Source: an uncultured Lachnospiraceae bacterium
Lineage (GTDB): Bacteria; Bacillota; Clostridia; Lachnospirales; Lachnospiraceae
Length of the DNA: 40,388 bases
NCBI GenBank assembly: GCA_944376425.1
Contig: CALWCS010000168.1
Location: 1-40,388, forward strand
Reading direction: 5' to 3'
This document shows, piece by piece, positions 6,754-14,628 of this stretch (position 1 is its first letter; every line of letters begins with the position of its first letter). A program made the position numbers and the translations under genes. The notes beneath the pieces are model-generated. The model was not told the origin of the DNA. It saw only the letters and a list, made by a program, of their open reading frames with translations, and searched no databases.

Positions 6754-8001
6754 ATGGCAGAAAACATCAATCGTGCTCAGGTAGCACAATACCAGTCAGA
6801 ATACGACCGAGCCTATAAAAAATATCAGCGCAGTCCAGATTCAAAGGAAGGACTCGAATTTTTAAAACAGGCTATTCGCGCGCAGATCGATCTTGCCGAT
6901 TTGTTTCCAGAAGAACCCGGACAGGAAAACTTTGAGCGTGCTTACCATTTAAAACGTGCAGAAGAACTGATGTCAGTGTTGGAAGCATCTCTTCCTCCAG
7001 CTTTAAATCAGCCGGAGGATTCTTCTTTTTCCGTAAACAAGGATACTTCGGAATCATTTTCTTTTCATTCTTCTGATTCTTCTTCCTTTCCAGGCAGAGA
7101 AAAAGAAAAAGGAACTGATGAAACGGAAAAAGTCATCGAATCTGTCCGTGTCATTCAAAAACCATCTACGACCTTCGATGATATCAAAGGACTTGAAAGC
7201 GTCAAAAAAACACTGCTGGAGCTTTGTTCTCCTGATGAATCGAGAAAAGAAATTTATCAGTATTATAACGTTCAGCTGCCACGCAGATTTTTGTTTTACG
7301 GACCGCCCGGAACAGGAAAAACTATGCTTGCTGAAGCATTTGCAAACGCTATGTTTGAAGGGCAAGATGATGCGCCGTTCTTTCTTGTCAATGGAAACGA
7401 TCTTGTCAGCTGTTATGTCGGGGAAACCTCAAAGGCAATCGACGCCCTTTTTTCAGAAGCAAGAAAGCACTCAAACTGCGTTATTTTTATGGACGATGTC
7501 GATTCTTTTTTCCGCTCCAGAAAACTTTTGGAAAAGTCGGATGAAATCCGCAATCTGACTACTTTTTTGACGGCGCTTGATGGATTTGGAACAAAAAATG
7601 ACACTTCAATTGTCATCTGTGCCACAAACCGACCCGATACAATTGACGATGCGATTTTAGGACGATTTCCGCAGAGAATCGAAATTCCTCTTCCGGATAA
7701 AGAAGCCCGCCGTGCTATGATTACAGATGTTTATCTTAAATCTCTAAAATCAAATCTAACTGAAGATATGATTGAAGAACTTGTAGAAGGAACCGAAAAC
7801 TATAACGGACGCGATATCAAAGGTCTTTGTCAAAAACTTTTAAAAGCTTTTTGCGACTTTCTTCCTGCCGACTGCCCTCTTCCCTATCCAAAAACAGTTC
7901 CGCATGAACTTTTAAGAGAAGTTCTCTCTTCTTCCTATTCCAGCGTCAATTTAGAGCAGGTCGAAGAAATTCGAAGATGGGCAACCAAAGGAAAAGCTTA
8001 A
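6754..8001 (+). CDS. Vps4/katanin-class AAA ATPase with MIT-like N-terminus
   Basis: Residues 5-78 look like a three-helix MIT-type bundle (AYKKYQ, LKQAIRAQIDLADLF, AYHLKRAEELMSVLE). Residues 79-135 are a Ser-rich linker. Residues ~140-365 are one AAA module. Visible motifs are Walker A GPPGTGKT (183-190), pore loop DLVSCYVGET (216-225, cf. Vps4 DLVSKWMGES), Walker B VIFMDD (243-248), sensor-1 ATN (290-292), arginine finger GRF (303-305), IPLPDKEAR (311-319) and GRD (352-354). The C-terminus VPHELLREVLSSSYSSV followed by a helix with W409 matches the Vps4-C/meiotic-clade ending. The single AAA domain and these signatures separate it from FtsH, Lon, ClpX and Cdc48. The catalytic Walker B glutamate is aspartate. 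The start ATG follows AAGGAGAAAGG. Known role of the clade: pulling ESCRT-III or tubulin subunits through the hexamer pore. The likely substrate here is the upstream protein. Confidence 0.82.
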   Translation: MAENINRAQVAQYQSEYDRAYKKYQRSPDSKEGLEFLKQAIRAQIDLADLFPEEPGQENFERAYHLKRAEELMSVLEASLPPALNQPEDSSFSVNKDTSESFSFHSSDSSSFPGREKEKGTDETEKVIESVRVIQKPSTTFDDIKGLESVKKTLLELCSPDESRKEIYQYYNVQLPRRFLFYGPPGTGKTMLAEAFANAMFEGQDDAPFFLVNGNDLVSCYVGETSKAIDALFSEARKHSNCVIFMDDVDSFFRSRKLLEKSDEIRNLTTFLTALDGFGTKNDTSIVICATNRPDTIDDAILGRFPQRIEIPLPDKEARRAMITDVYLKSLKSNLTEDMIEELVEGTENYNGRDIKGLCQKLLKAFCDFLPADCPLPYPKTVPHELLREVLSSSYSSVNLEQVEEIRRWATKGKA

Positions 8002-8008
8002 GCTTTCC

Positions 8009-8056
8009 ATGGACGAGTACTGTGGCTTTGCATAGTATTCGTCCATTTTTCTTTTT
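8009..8056 (+). terminator. Terminator of the ESCRT-like operon
   Basis: The inverted repeat ATGGACGAGTACT / AGTATTCGTCCAT is followed by a T-rich run, just after the stop codon of the AAA ATPase gene. It isolates the operon from the downstream lectin-fold gene. Confidence 0.85.
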
Positions 8057-8152
8057 CTTCCCATTGTATCCTTTCTGATTTTGATGTATGATAATATCAT
8101 TCTATCCTTTACGAAAAATTTACGTTTCAAAATTTTATCTGGAGGTGTCACC

Positions 8153-8941
8153 ATGCGGAAGTTTCTCTTAATTATTCTCGTTTGTTCTGCTGTTCTCTCC
8201 TCTTCGTTTCCTTCAAAAGCTAATATTACCACACCGGATGTCGCAATGGAATACGAAGGTCATTATTATCAGCTTTATACTCTGACTATGACCTGGGAAG
8301 AAGCTCAAGACTATTTTAACAGTATCGGAGGACACCTTGCAGTCATTACTACGCAGGGAGAAAATGATTTTCTTTTTAACTACTTACTGTCTATGGGATA
8401 TACTTCTGCCTTCTTTGGCGCATCAGACACGGAAACACCCGGAATCTGGAGATGGGTGACGGGCGAGACATTTCAGTACTCCAACTGGAATCCAAAGGTC
8501 AATTCTTCTCAAAGCGGCACAAACCATTATGCCATGTTCTGTTCGGAATCATACGACGGAACATGGGATATAGGAGAGATTTCAGAGCAAAATGGCTCTG
8601 TCAGTGAAACATTATTTCTGTGTGAGTGGGATCATCTCCTGGAAAGATCCTATTCAGCAGAAGATACCTTCTTTTCTTCTTCTGATGTCTATCAGTATGA
8701 AGTTTCCGGCAACCAGATCAATCTCAATTCTTCCCAGGAGGCGGAAGCTTCTCCTGTTTCCAGTTTTGGTTTCCGAGGTATTCAGATTAATCTTTGGATT
8801 GACAATCTCAGTCTGATCGATCTCAGTATGATTGGAATCGGCGGTTCCAGTGTGATCGGATTTTTGTTATTTCTTGTCAATAAATTAAAAAACCGAAAAA
8901 AAAGACAAAACGTAAAAATGCGGCAAAAAAGGCGGAGATAA
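8153..8941 (+). CDS. Secreted, C-terminally anchored C-type lectin-fold protein
   Basis: The 262-residue protein starts at ATG 8153, which follows GGAGGTG by 5 bases. An in-frame upstream extension to 8081 lacks a ribosome binding site. Residues 1-23 are a signal peptide ending in SKA. Residues ~33-160 form a C-type lectin-like domain: GHYYQLYTLTMTWEEAQDYF, GGHLAVI, FFGASD, WRWVTGE, YSNWNP and a closing FLCEW. Residues 165-220 are a Ser-rich stalk, ~222-242 a transmembrane helix, and 243-262 a strongly basic tail that would sit inside the cell. Such domains bind carbohydrate or protein ligands outside the cell. The ligand cannot be inferred, and the classical calcium EPN/QPD loop is not evident. 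The gene is separately terminated from the preceding operon. Confidence 0.8.
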   Translation: MRKFLLIILVCSAVLSSSFPSKANITTPDVAMEYEGHYYQLYTLTMTWEEAQDYFNSIGGHLAVITTQGENDFLFNYLLSMGYTSAFFGASDTETPGIWRWVTGETFQYSNWNPKVNSSQSGTNHYAMFCSESYDGTWDIGEISEQNGSVSETLFLCEWDHLLERSYSAEDTFFSSSDVYQYEVSGNQINLNSSQEAEASPVSSFGFRGIQINLWIDNLSLIDLSMIGIGGSSVIGFLLFLVNKLKNRKKRQNVKMRQKRRR

Positions 8942-8956
8942 CTTCCGCCTTTTTGT
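8924..8956. terminator. Bidirectional terminator between lectin-fold gene and carB
   Basis: A stem GGCGGA / TCCGCC is flanked by A6 on the left and T5 on the right, so it can terminate both the rightward lectin-fold gene (whose stop codon lies in the loop) and the leftward carB ending at 9012. Confidence 0.85.
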
Positions 8957-9011
8957 TTTATCCTCTTCTTCTTTCTGTCTAAAACTTTTATCATGTCGTG
9001 TGTGAAGATTT

Positions 9012-12000
9012 CTATTTAATTTTTTTATGCAGTTCCTGAAGTGAACATACAGAAGATTTTCTTCCATTTTTCTGTACTGTCAAAATACCTTTTGCAGCGG
9101 CTTTTGCAGCAGCCATTGTTGTGATATACGGTACTTTTGCCTTGATTGCTGCTTTTCTGACATAGCTGTCATCAGAAACTTTTTCTTTTCCGGCCGGTGT
9201 ATTGATCACTAACTGAACTTCTTTGTTCGTAATTACATCGTACAGATTTGGTCTTCCTTCATACATTTTATTGATTTTTTTCACTTCATATCCCGCTTCT
9301 GCAATAGTCTGATATGTATTTCCGGTTGCCATCAGCTTAAATCCGGCATCTTTTAAATCTTTTGCCACTTCAGCAACTTCTGACTTATCCGCATCGCTGA
9401 CACTGATTAAAACAGTACCCTCTAACGGCAGCGGTGTCTTTGTCGCTTCCTGTGCTTTAAAATATGCTTCTCCAAATGTGTCGGCAAGTCCTAATACTTC
9501 TCCTGTAGAACGCATTTCCGGTCCGAGAACAGGGTCTACTTCCGGAAACATATTAAATGGAAAGACAGCTTCTTTTACTCCATAGTATGGAATTTCCTTC
9601 TCTTTTAGCTGCGGAACCGGAGATGGTCTTCCTGTCAGTTCTGAAGTAATAATATCTGTTGCAATCGGCACCATCTGGATATTACATACTTTTGAAACCA
9701 GCGGCACGGTTCTAGAAGCTCTCGGATTTGCTTCCAGCACATAGACTTTTCCGTTTTCGATCGCATACTGCATATTCATCAGTCCGCGCACATGCATCTC
9801 TTCTGCAATTTTTCTTGTATATTCTTTAATGATCTCTAAATTTTCTTTTGAAATATTCAGCGAAGGAATGATACATGCAGAATCTCCGGAATGAACGCCT
9901 GCAAGCTCTATATGTTCCATAACAGCAGGAACGAATGCATGCTGTCCGTCACTGATCGCATCTGCCTCTGCCTCTGTCGCATGCTTTAAGAAACGATCAA
10001 TCAAAATCGGACGATCCGGCGTCACACCGACTGCTGCCTTCATATACTCTTCCATTTCTCCTTTGTCATGAACAACTTCCATTCCTCGTCCTCCTAGGAC
10101 ATAAGATGGACGAACCATGACAGGATAGCCGATTTTCTCTGCAATTTCTGTCGCTTCTTCTACATCTACCGCCATTCCTGACTCCGGCATTGGAATTCCC
10201 AATTTATCCATCATTGCCCTGAACTGATCACGGTCTTCTGCAAGGTCGATCACAGCTGGAGAAGTTCCAAGAATCTTAACGCCGTTCTTTTCCAGATCGC
10301 CGGCCAAATTCAGAGGTGTCTGTCCTCCAAACTGCGCAATGACTCCTGCCGGTTTTTCTTTTTTATAAATGCTTAATACATCTTCCAGCGTCAGCGGTTC
10401 AAAATATAATTTGTCTGATGTGTCATAGTCTGTAGATACAGTCTCCGGATTACAGTTGACAATAATGGTCTCGAATCCTAATTTCTTTAAAGCAAGTGCC
10501 GCATGAACGCAGCAGTAGTCAAACTCGATTCCCTGTCCGATTCTGTTTGGACCTCCGCCAAGGATCATAATTTTTTCTTTCTTGTCACTTACTTTGCTTT
10601 TATCTTCTGCATTATAGGTTGAAAAATAATACGCGCTGTCTTTCGTTCCACTTACATGAACACCTTCCCATGCTTCCTCTACTCCGATTGCAATTCTTGC
10701 ATTTCGAATTTCATCTTCTGAGACTTCCAGAATCTGGCTTAAATATTTATCCGAAAATCCGTCTTTTTTTGCCTTCGTCAAAGCTTCCGCAGAAGGTACT
10801 TTTCCTTTTTCCTTCATCAAAGTCTCTTCTTCTTCTACCAGCTCTTTCATCTGTTCAATAAAATAATGTTTTACCTTCGTCAGCTCAAAAATCTCATCGA
10901 CAGTCGCTCCTTTTCTGAGCGCCTCATACATAATAAAGTAACGTTCACTGTTCGGATTATGCAGCATATTTAAAAGTTCTTCTTTTGATTTCTGATTGAA
11001 ATCTTTTGCAAATCCAAGCCCATACCGTCCAATTTCCAGGCTTCGGATTGCTTTTTGGAATGCCTCCTTGTAGTTCTTTCCAATGCTCATTACTTCTCCG
11101 ACTGCTTTCATCTGTGTTCCAAGTTTGTCCTCTACGCCTTTGAATTTTTCAAATGCCCAGCGTGCAAACTTAATTACCACATAATCGCCGCCCGGAACGT
11201 ATTTGTCCAATGTTCCATACTTTCCGCATGGAATTTCATCCAGAGTCAGTCCTGATGCAAGCATCGCAGATACAAGTGCGATCGGAAATCCCGTTGCTTT
11301 TGACGCAAGTGCAGAAGAACGTGACGTTCTAGGATTGATTTCGATGACTACAATTCGATCGCTCACCGGATCATGAGCAAACTGTACATTTGTTCCTCCA
11401 ATCACTTCAATCGATTCTACAATGCGGTAAGCCTGTTCCTGAAGGCGTTTCTGCACTTCTTCTGAGATAGTCAGCATCGGCGCTGAACAGAAAGAATCTC
11501 CTGTATGAACGCCCAAAGGGTCAATATTTTCAATGAAACATACCGTAATCATATTGTTTTTTGCGTCTCTGACTACCTCAAGTTCCAGTTCCTCCCAACC
11601 CAGAATGGATTCTTCCACCAAAACCTGTCCGACCAGACTTGCCTGAAGTCCTCTTGCACATACCGTCTTTAATTCTTCTGTATTATAGACGAGCCCTCCT
11701 CCTGCACCGCCCATCGTATAAGCAGGGCGCAGCACTACCGGATACCCAAGCTTTTCAGCAATCTGAAGTGCCTCTTCTACAGAATACGCCACTTCACTTC
11801 TCGCCATCTCAATTCCCAGATGGTTCATAGTATTTTTAAACTCAATTCGATCCTCTCCACGTTCAATCGCATCGACTTGAACACCAATCACTTTTACATT
11901 ATATTTATCCAAAACACCTGCATTTGCCAGTTCAGAACAAAGATTCAGTCCTGACTGTCCTCCCAAATTCGGAAGAATCGCATCTGGTCTCTCTTTTTCT

Positions 12001-12233
12001 ATAATCTGTTCCATTCGTTCCAGATTAAGAGGCTCAATATAAGTAACATCGGCGATACCAGGATCTGTCATGATTGTCGCCGGATTAGAATTTACCAGCA
12101 CAATTTCATATCCCAGATTTTTCAGTGCCTTACATGCCTGTGTCCCAGAATAGTCAAATTCACATGCCTGTCCGATAATAATCGGACCTGAACCAATAAT
12201 CAGTACTTTATGAATATCCGTTCTTTTACTCAT
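9012..12233 (-). CDS. carB: Carbamoyl-phosphate synthase large subunit, solitary copy
   Basis: The 1073-residue, full-length CarB has two homologous ATP-grasp halves. The N-terminal half is the carboxyphosphate synthetase, beginning VLIIGSGPIIIGQACEFDYSGTQA. The second half starts near residue 558 with MILGGGPNRIGQGIEFDYCCVHAA. A C-terminal methylglyoxal-synthase-like allosteric domain runs from about 935 to 1073 (VLISVSDADKSEV, VINTPAGKEKVSDDSY). It makes carbamoyl phosphate from bicarbonate, 2 ATP and ammonia delivered from CarA, for arginine and pyrimidine synthesis. No carA is adjacent, so it must use the distant CarA at 20154-21227 or one outside the window. Its sequence differs strongly from the second CarB here (for example DSFCSAPMLTISEEV versus DSIVVAPSQTLSDKE). 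AGGAG precedes the start ATG, and the gene has its own promoter. Confidence 0.95.
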   Translation of the reverse strand: MSKRTDIHKVLIIGSGPIIIGQACEFDYSGTQACKALKNLGYEIVLVNSNPATIMTDPGIADVTYIEPLNLERMEQIIEKERPDAILPNLGGQSGLNLCSELANAGVLDKYNVKVIGVQVDAIERGEDRIEFKNTMNHLGIEMARSEVAYSVEEALQIAEKLGYPVVLRPAYTMGGAGGGLVYNTEELKTVCARGLQASLVGQVLVEESILGWEELELEVVRDAKNNMITVCFIENIDPLGVHTGDSFCSAPMLTISEEVQKRLQEQAYRIVESIEVIGGTNVQFAHDPVSDRIVVIEINPRTSRSSALASKATGFPIALVSAMLASGLTLDEIPCGKYGTLDKYVPGGDYVVIKFARWAFEKFKGVEDKLGTQMKAVGEVMSIGKNYKEAFQKAIRSLEIGRYGLGFAKDFNQKSKEELLNMLHNPNSERYFIMYEALRKGATVDEIFELTKVKHYFIEQMKELVEEEETLMKEKGKVPSAEALTKAKKDGFSDKYLSQILEVSEDEIRNARIAIGVEEAWEGVHVSGTKDSAYYFSTYNAEDKSKVSDKKEKIMILGGGPNRIGQGIEFDYCCVHAALALKKLGFETIIVNCNPETVSTDYDTSDKLYFEPLTLEDVLSIYKKEKPAGVIAQFGGQTPLNLAGDLEKNGVKILGTSPAVIDLAEDRDQFRAMMDKLGIPMPESGMAVDVEEATEIAEKIGYPVMVRPSYVLGGRGMEVVHDKGEMEEYMKAAVGVTPDRPILIDRFLKHATEAEADAISDGQHAFVPAVMEHIELAGVHSGDSACIIPSLNISKENLEIIKEYTRKIAEEMHVRGLMNMQYAIENGKVYVLEANPRASRTVPLVSKVCNIQMVPIATDIITSELTGRPSPVPQLKEKEIPYYGVKEAVFPFNMFPEVDPVLGPEMRSTGEVLGLADTFGEAYFKAQEATKTPLPLEGTVLISVSDADKSEVAEVAKDLKDAGFKLMATGNTYQTIAEAGYEVKKINKMYEGRPNLYDVITNKEVQLVINTPAGKEKVSDDSYVRKAAIKAKVPYITTMAAAKAAAKGILTVQKNGRKSSVCSLQELHKKIK

Positions 12234-12275
12234 AGTTTTCTCCTATCGTCTATATTTTCTCTAACTACCGTTTTC

Positions 12276-12305
12276 ATTATATCATACTATGTTTTCGTTT
12301 GACAA
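12276..12305 (-). promoter_or_regulatory. Promoter of solitary carB
   Basis: Reading the minus strand, TTGTCA (12300-12305) and a perfect TATAAT (12276-12281) are 18 bases apart. They are followed by a ~40-base leader with AGGAG before the carB ATG. The leader shows no obvious attenuator, unlike that of carA. Confidence 0.7.
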
Positions 12306-12336
12306 TCCACACACGAAAAATCCGGAGCGAAACGAT

Positions 12337-12378
12337 AAAAAAACTGCAAAGCAGTTTCTGTCTGCCTTGCAGTTTTTT
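12337..12378 (-). terminator. Terminator of the phospholipase C-like gene
   Basis: The stem ACTGCAAAGCAG / CTGCCTTGCAGT (one mismatch) has a 7-base loop. On the minus strand it is followed by a run of eight T, directly after the stop codon at 12380. Confidence 0.9.
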
Positions 12379-12379
12379 A

Positions 12380-12970
12380 CTATGCCGCTGCCGGCACGAG
12401 TTCTTCGTGATTTCTTGCGGCAAGAAGCTGTACAATTCCTCCGACCACATTCCAACAAAGATGAAGAATATACCGGCAATCTTCCACTACAGAGTGGCAG
12501 ATTTTCAGGTACTCTTTATGTTTCTGACGAATAAATTCAAGCAGAGATTCCACGCTGTAGAAATCCCGGAACGGTCTCTGTTTTCTTACTGTCTCTCGGC
12601 TGTCAAGATATTTCTTCAAATGTACCTTCAGCTCTTTTTCATATACGCAGTGATCTTTTAAATTTCCCATATAGCCTTCATTATGAGGAAATGTAAAGTA
12701 ATCTGCAATATAATGAATCACTTCTCCAATCTTTCTCCAATAACTCTTCTGGTTGCGTTCTTCCATCGCACAGTTTTCAGTTAAATCGCGGATATATCTC
12801 TTTACTTTGTCAAACGTTTCATTAAATTGGTGTTTTTCTGTCAGAAACGATGGTTTGCAGTCTGGAAGAATAGATCCCAGATAAAAAGCTCTTTTATTTT
12901 GATACAGTTCCGGAATTCCGCTGTTTTCCACAATAAACTGTGCCAATGCAATATGTGATTTCTTTCTCAA
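12380..12970 (-). CDS. Zinc-dependent phospholipase C-like protein
   Basis: The 196-residue helical protein carries the spacing of metal ligands seen in the small zinc-dependent phospholipase C/S1-nuclease-fold family of Firmicutes: SHIALAQFI (H6), YLGSILPD (D37), H47, and the central helix IHYIADYFTFPHN (H86, D90, H96). It lacks a signal peptide, unlike secreted Bacillus PLC, so a cytoplasmic role or a different hydrolase activity is possible. The substrate is unknown. The start ATG follows AGGAGGC. The gene stands alone with its own terminator. The family call is moderately secure; the activity is not shown by the sequence. Confidence 0.75.
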   Translation of the reverse strand: MRKKSHIALAQFIVENSGIPELYQNKRAFYLGSILPDCKPSFLTEKHQFNETFDKVKRYIRDLTENCAMEERNQKSYWRKIGEVIHYIADYFTFPHNEGYMGNLKDHCVYEKELKVHLKKYLDSRETVRKQRPFRDFYSVESLLEFIRQKHKEYLKICHSVVEDCRYILHLCWNVVGGIVQLLAARNHEELVPAAA

Positions 12971-13231
12971 AACATGCCTCCTGTGGCTCTTTGATGAACC
13001 CCCTGGTATAGATCTGTTTCCTAGTAACAGGTATTGTCAATTATTTTGTCAAAGCATTGAACTGCCCTCTTTCAAATGCCTTCACGCCTATTCTATACGC
13101 ATTTTTTACATTTGTAAAGTTTCTTTCTGCTAATTTTTTTTTAAATTTGAGAGAATTTTTCATTTTTCTGCACTATTTTTCCTCTTTTATCTTTGAACTG
13201 TATTTAATATCGTCAAAACATGTCTTCTCTC

Positions 13232-14293
13232 TTATGCTTCTCCTGGAGTTGCAGAAGCTCCTGTTGCCAAATCAAGGTCTTCTGATCTTTCATCTACTTC
13301 TGTAATCTCTGCATGTTCTATCAGAAAATCGCTGACCTTTTCTTTGAGAACTGCTGCTTCTATTCCGTCGCTTCCATAGACTTCTTCCATCTGTTCTGCC
13401 GTATTATAGCCGTAATAATCCATGTTTTGTGCAATATATTCATCACATTCTTCTTGTGTGACTTCAATTTCTTCTTCTTGTGCAATTGCCTCTAAGACAA
13501 GCCGCTCCCGCACCATTTCGTCAATCTCTGCTTCTGTATCTTCCTGTGTGATTCCCATATCTTCCAAAGAGATTCCAAAAAGTTCTTCTTCGTATTGATT
13601 TTGCCGTTCTTTCTGTGCTCTGCATGACTCATACAGTTCTTCCGGTATCTCTTTAAACTCTGTATCTTCAATAATTTTTTGTATTAATTCTTCTGCTGTC
13701 TCTTCTCTCGCTTCTTGTTCTTTTGATGCTAGAAGTTCGTTTCTGATTGCTTCTTCGTATTCTTCTCTTGTCTCATAGCTGGAAACTGACTGTACAAATT
13801 CATCCGTATACTCAGGAGTTGTCACCCTTTGAATACTATATAAAGTGATATGAAAAACAGCTTCTTTTCCTGCAACTGTTTCTTCGTAATTTTCCGGAAA
13901 TGTTACCGTTATATCTTTTTCTTCTCCTGGCTCCATTCCTATCATTCCATTTTCCAGCTCTTCTAAAAAGACACCGTCTCCAATCACAATCGTATATCCA
14001 TAACCACTGCCTCCGTCAAATTCTTCTCCGTCAATTGTTCCTTCAAAATCAATCAAAACGGTATCTCCACTCTGTGCAGGGCGATCAGTGATTTGTGTTG
14101 ATTCTGTATTAATATCAATTTGAAATGCAATTTCATCTTCCACTTCCTGATCCGAAACTTCTGCTTTTACCATTTCTACTGCAATGCCTTCATAGTCTCC
14201 AAGTCTTACGTAATCATTTTCTACCGTTTTTTTTCCGCATCCCGTCAGTAAAATGCATATCGTGCAAAAAACTGCAGCCATTTTCTTTTTCAT
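13232..14293 (-). CDS. Trigger-factor-like FKBP-domain lipoprotein
   Basis: The 353-residue protein has a lipoprotein signal with lipobox LLTGC (cysteine at about residue 19), so it is a membrane-anchored extracytoplasmic protein. Residues ~75-160 form an FKBP-type peptidyl-prolyl isomerase domain (GDTVLIDFEGTIDGEEFDGG, IGMEPGEEKDITVTFPENY, GKEAVFHITLYSI). Residues ~165-330 are the helical trigger-factor C-terminal domain. The N-terminal ribosome-binding domain of true trigger factor is missing and replaced by the lipid anchor. The inferred role is folding of exported proteins at the outer face of the membrane, comparable to PrsA. The extreme C-terminus is Ala/Thr/Glu-rich. The gene is monocistronic with AT-rich flanks; TATAAT lies about 90 bases upstream on its strand. 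Confidence 0.88.
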   Translation of the reverse strand: MKKKMAAVFCTICILLTGCGKKTVENDYVRLGDYEGIAVEMVKAEVSDQEVEDEIAFQIDINTESTQITDRPAQSGDTVLIDFEGTIDGEEFDGGSGYGYTIVIGDGVFLEELENGMIGMEPGEEKDITVTFPENYEETVAGKEAVFHITLYSIQRVTTPEYTDEFVQSVSSYETREEYEEAIRNELLASKEQEAREETAEELIQKIIEDTEFKEIPEELYESCRAQKERQNQYEEELFGISLEDMGITQEDTEAEIDEMVRERLVLEAIAQEEEIEVTQEECDEYIAQNMDYYGYNTAEQMEEVYGSDGIEAAVLKEKVSDFLIEHAEITEVDERSEDLDLATGASATPGEA

Positions 14294-14628
14294 CTATAGT
14301 TCTTCCCTTCTATATTTCCTTTTTTATCCGATTTCTGTCTTAGATGTATCTTTGTTTTTTGTCATTTTTAGTTAGTTTATTATATCATAAAAAAGTGATA
14401 AAAATGTGAAAATAAAATTTAAGATATTATTGCTTTAGCAATCTGGGGAATTGTCCGCACGACCAAACATCTCGCCATGTGCCAATCTTCCTCTGCACAG
14501 CTGCCGCGTACTTATAAAACTTTTTATCGAAAAAAATATGTGACTTTTCTTTAACACAAAAAAGGATATCGCCAAATCATCCGTATCGATGACCAGGCGA
14601 TATCCCTTTTATAACCTTTTCTATTCTT
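14294..14628. other. Intergenic gap holding a terminator and an unexplained GC-richer block
   Basis: The left third is the AT-rich leader and -10 region (TATAAT on the minus strand) of the trigger-factor-like gene. The right end is the terminator of the nucleotidase gene. Between them, about 14430-14525 is distinctly richer in G+C than the rest and is not explained by any gene. In one plus frame it reads as an uninterrupted ~39-codon string ending at a TAA near 14552, but it has no start codon or ribosome binding site. It may be a gene remnant or an RNA. Confidence 0.4.
14556..14612 (-). terminator. Terminator of the 5'-nucleotidase gene
   Basis: A perfect 10-base stem GGATATCGCC / GGCGATATCC is flanked by A and T runs on both sides. 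It lies just past the stop codon at 14629 and is able to work on the minus strand. Confidence 0.9.

Noticed and set aside
6754..8001. FtsH, ClpX, or proteasome-type AAA protein
   Set aside because: There is no protease domain, zinc finger or second AAA module, and the pore loop, IPLP and C-terminal signatures point to the Vps4/katanin/spastin group.
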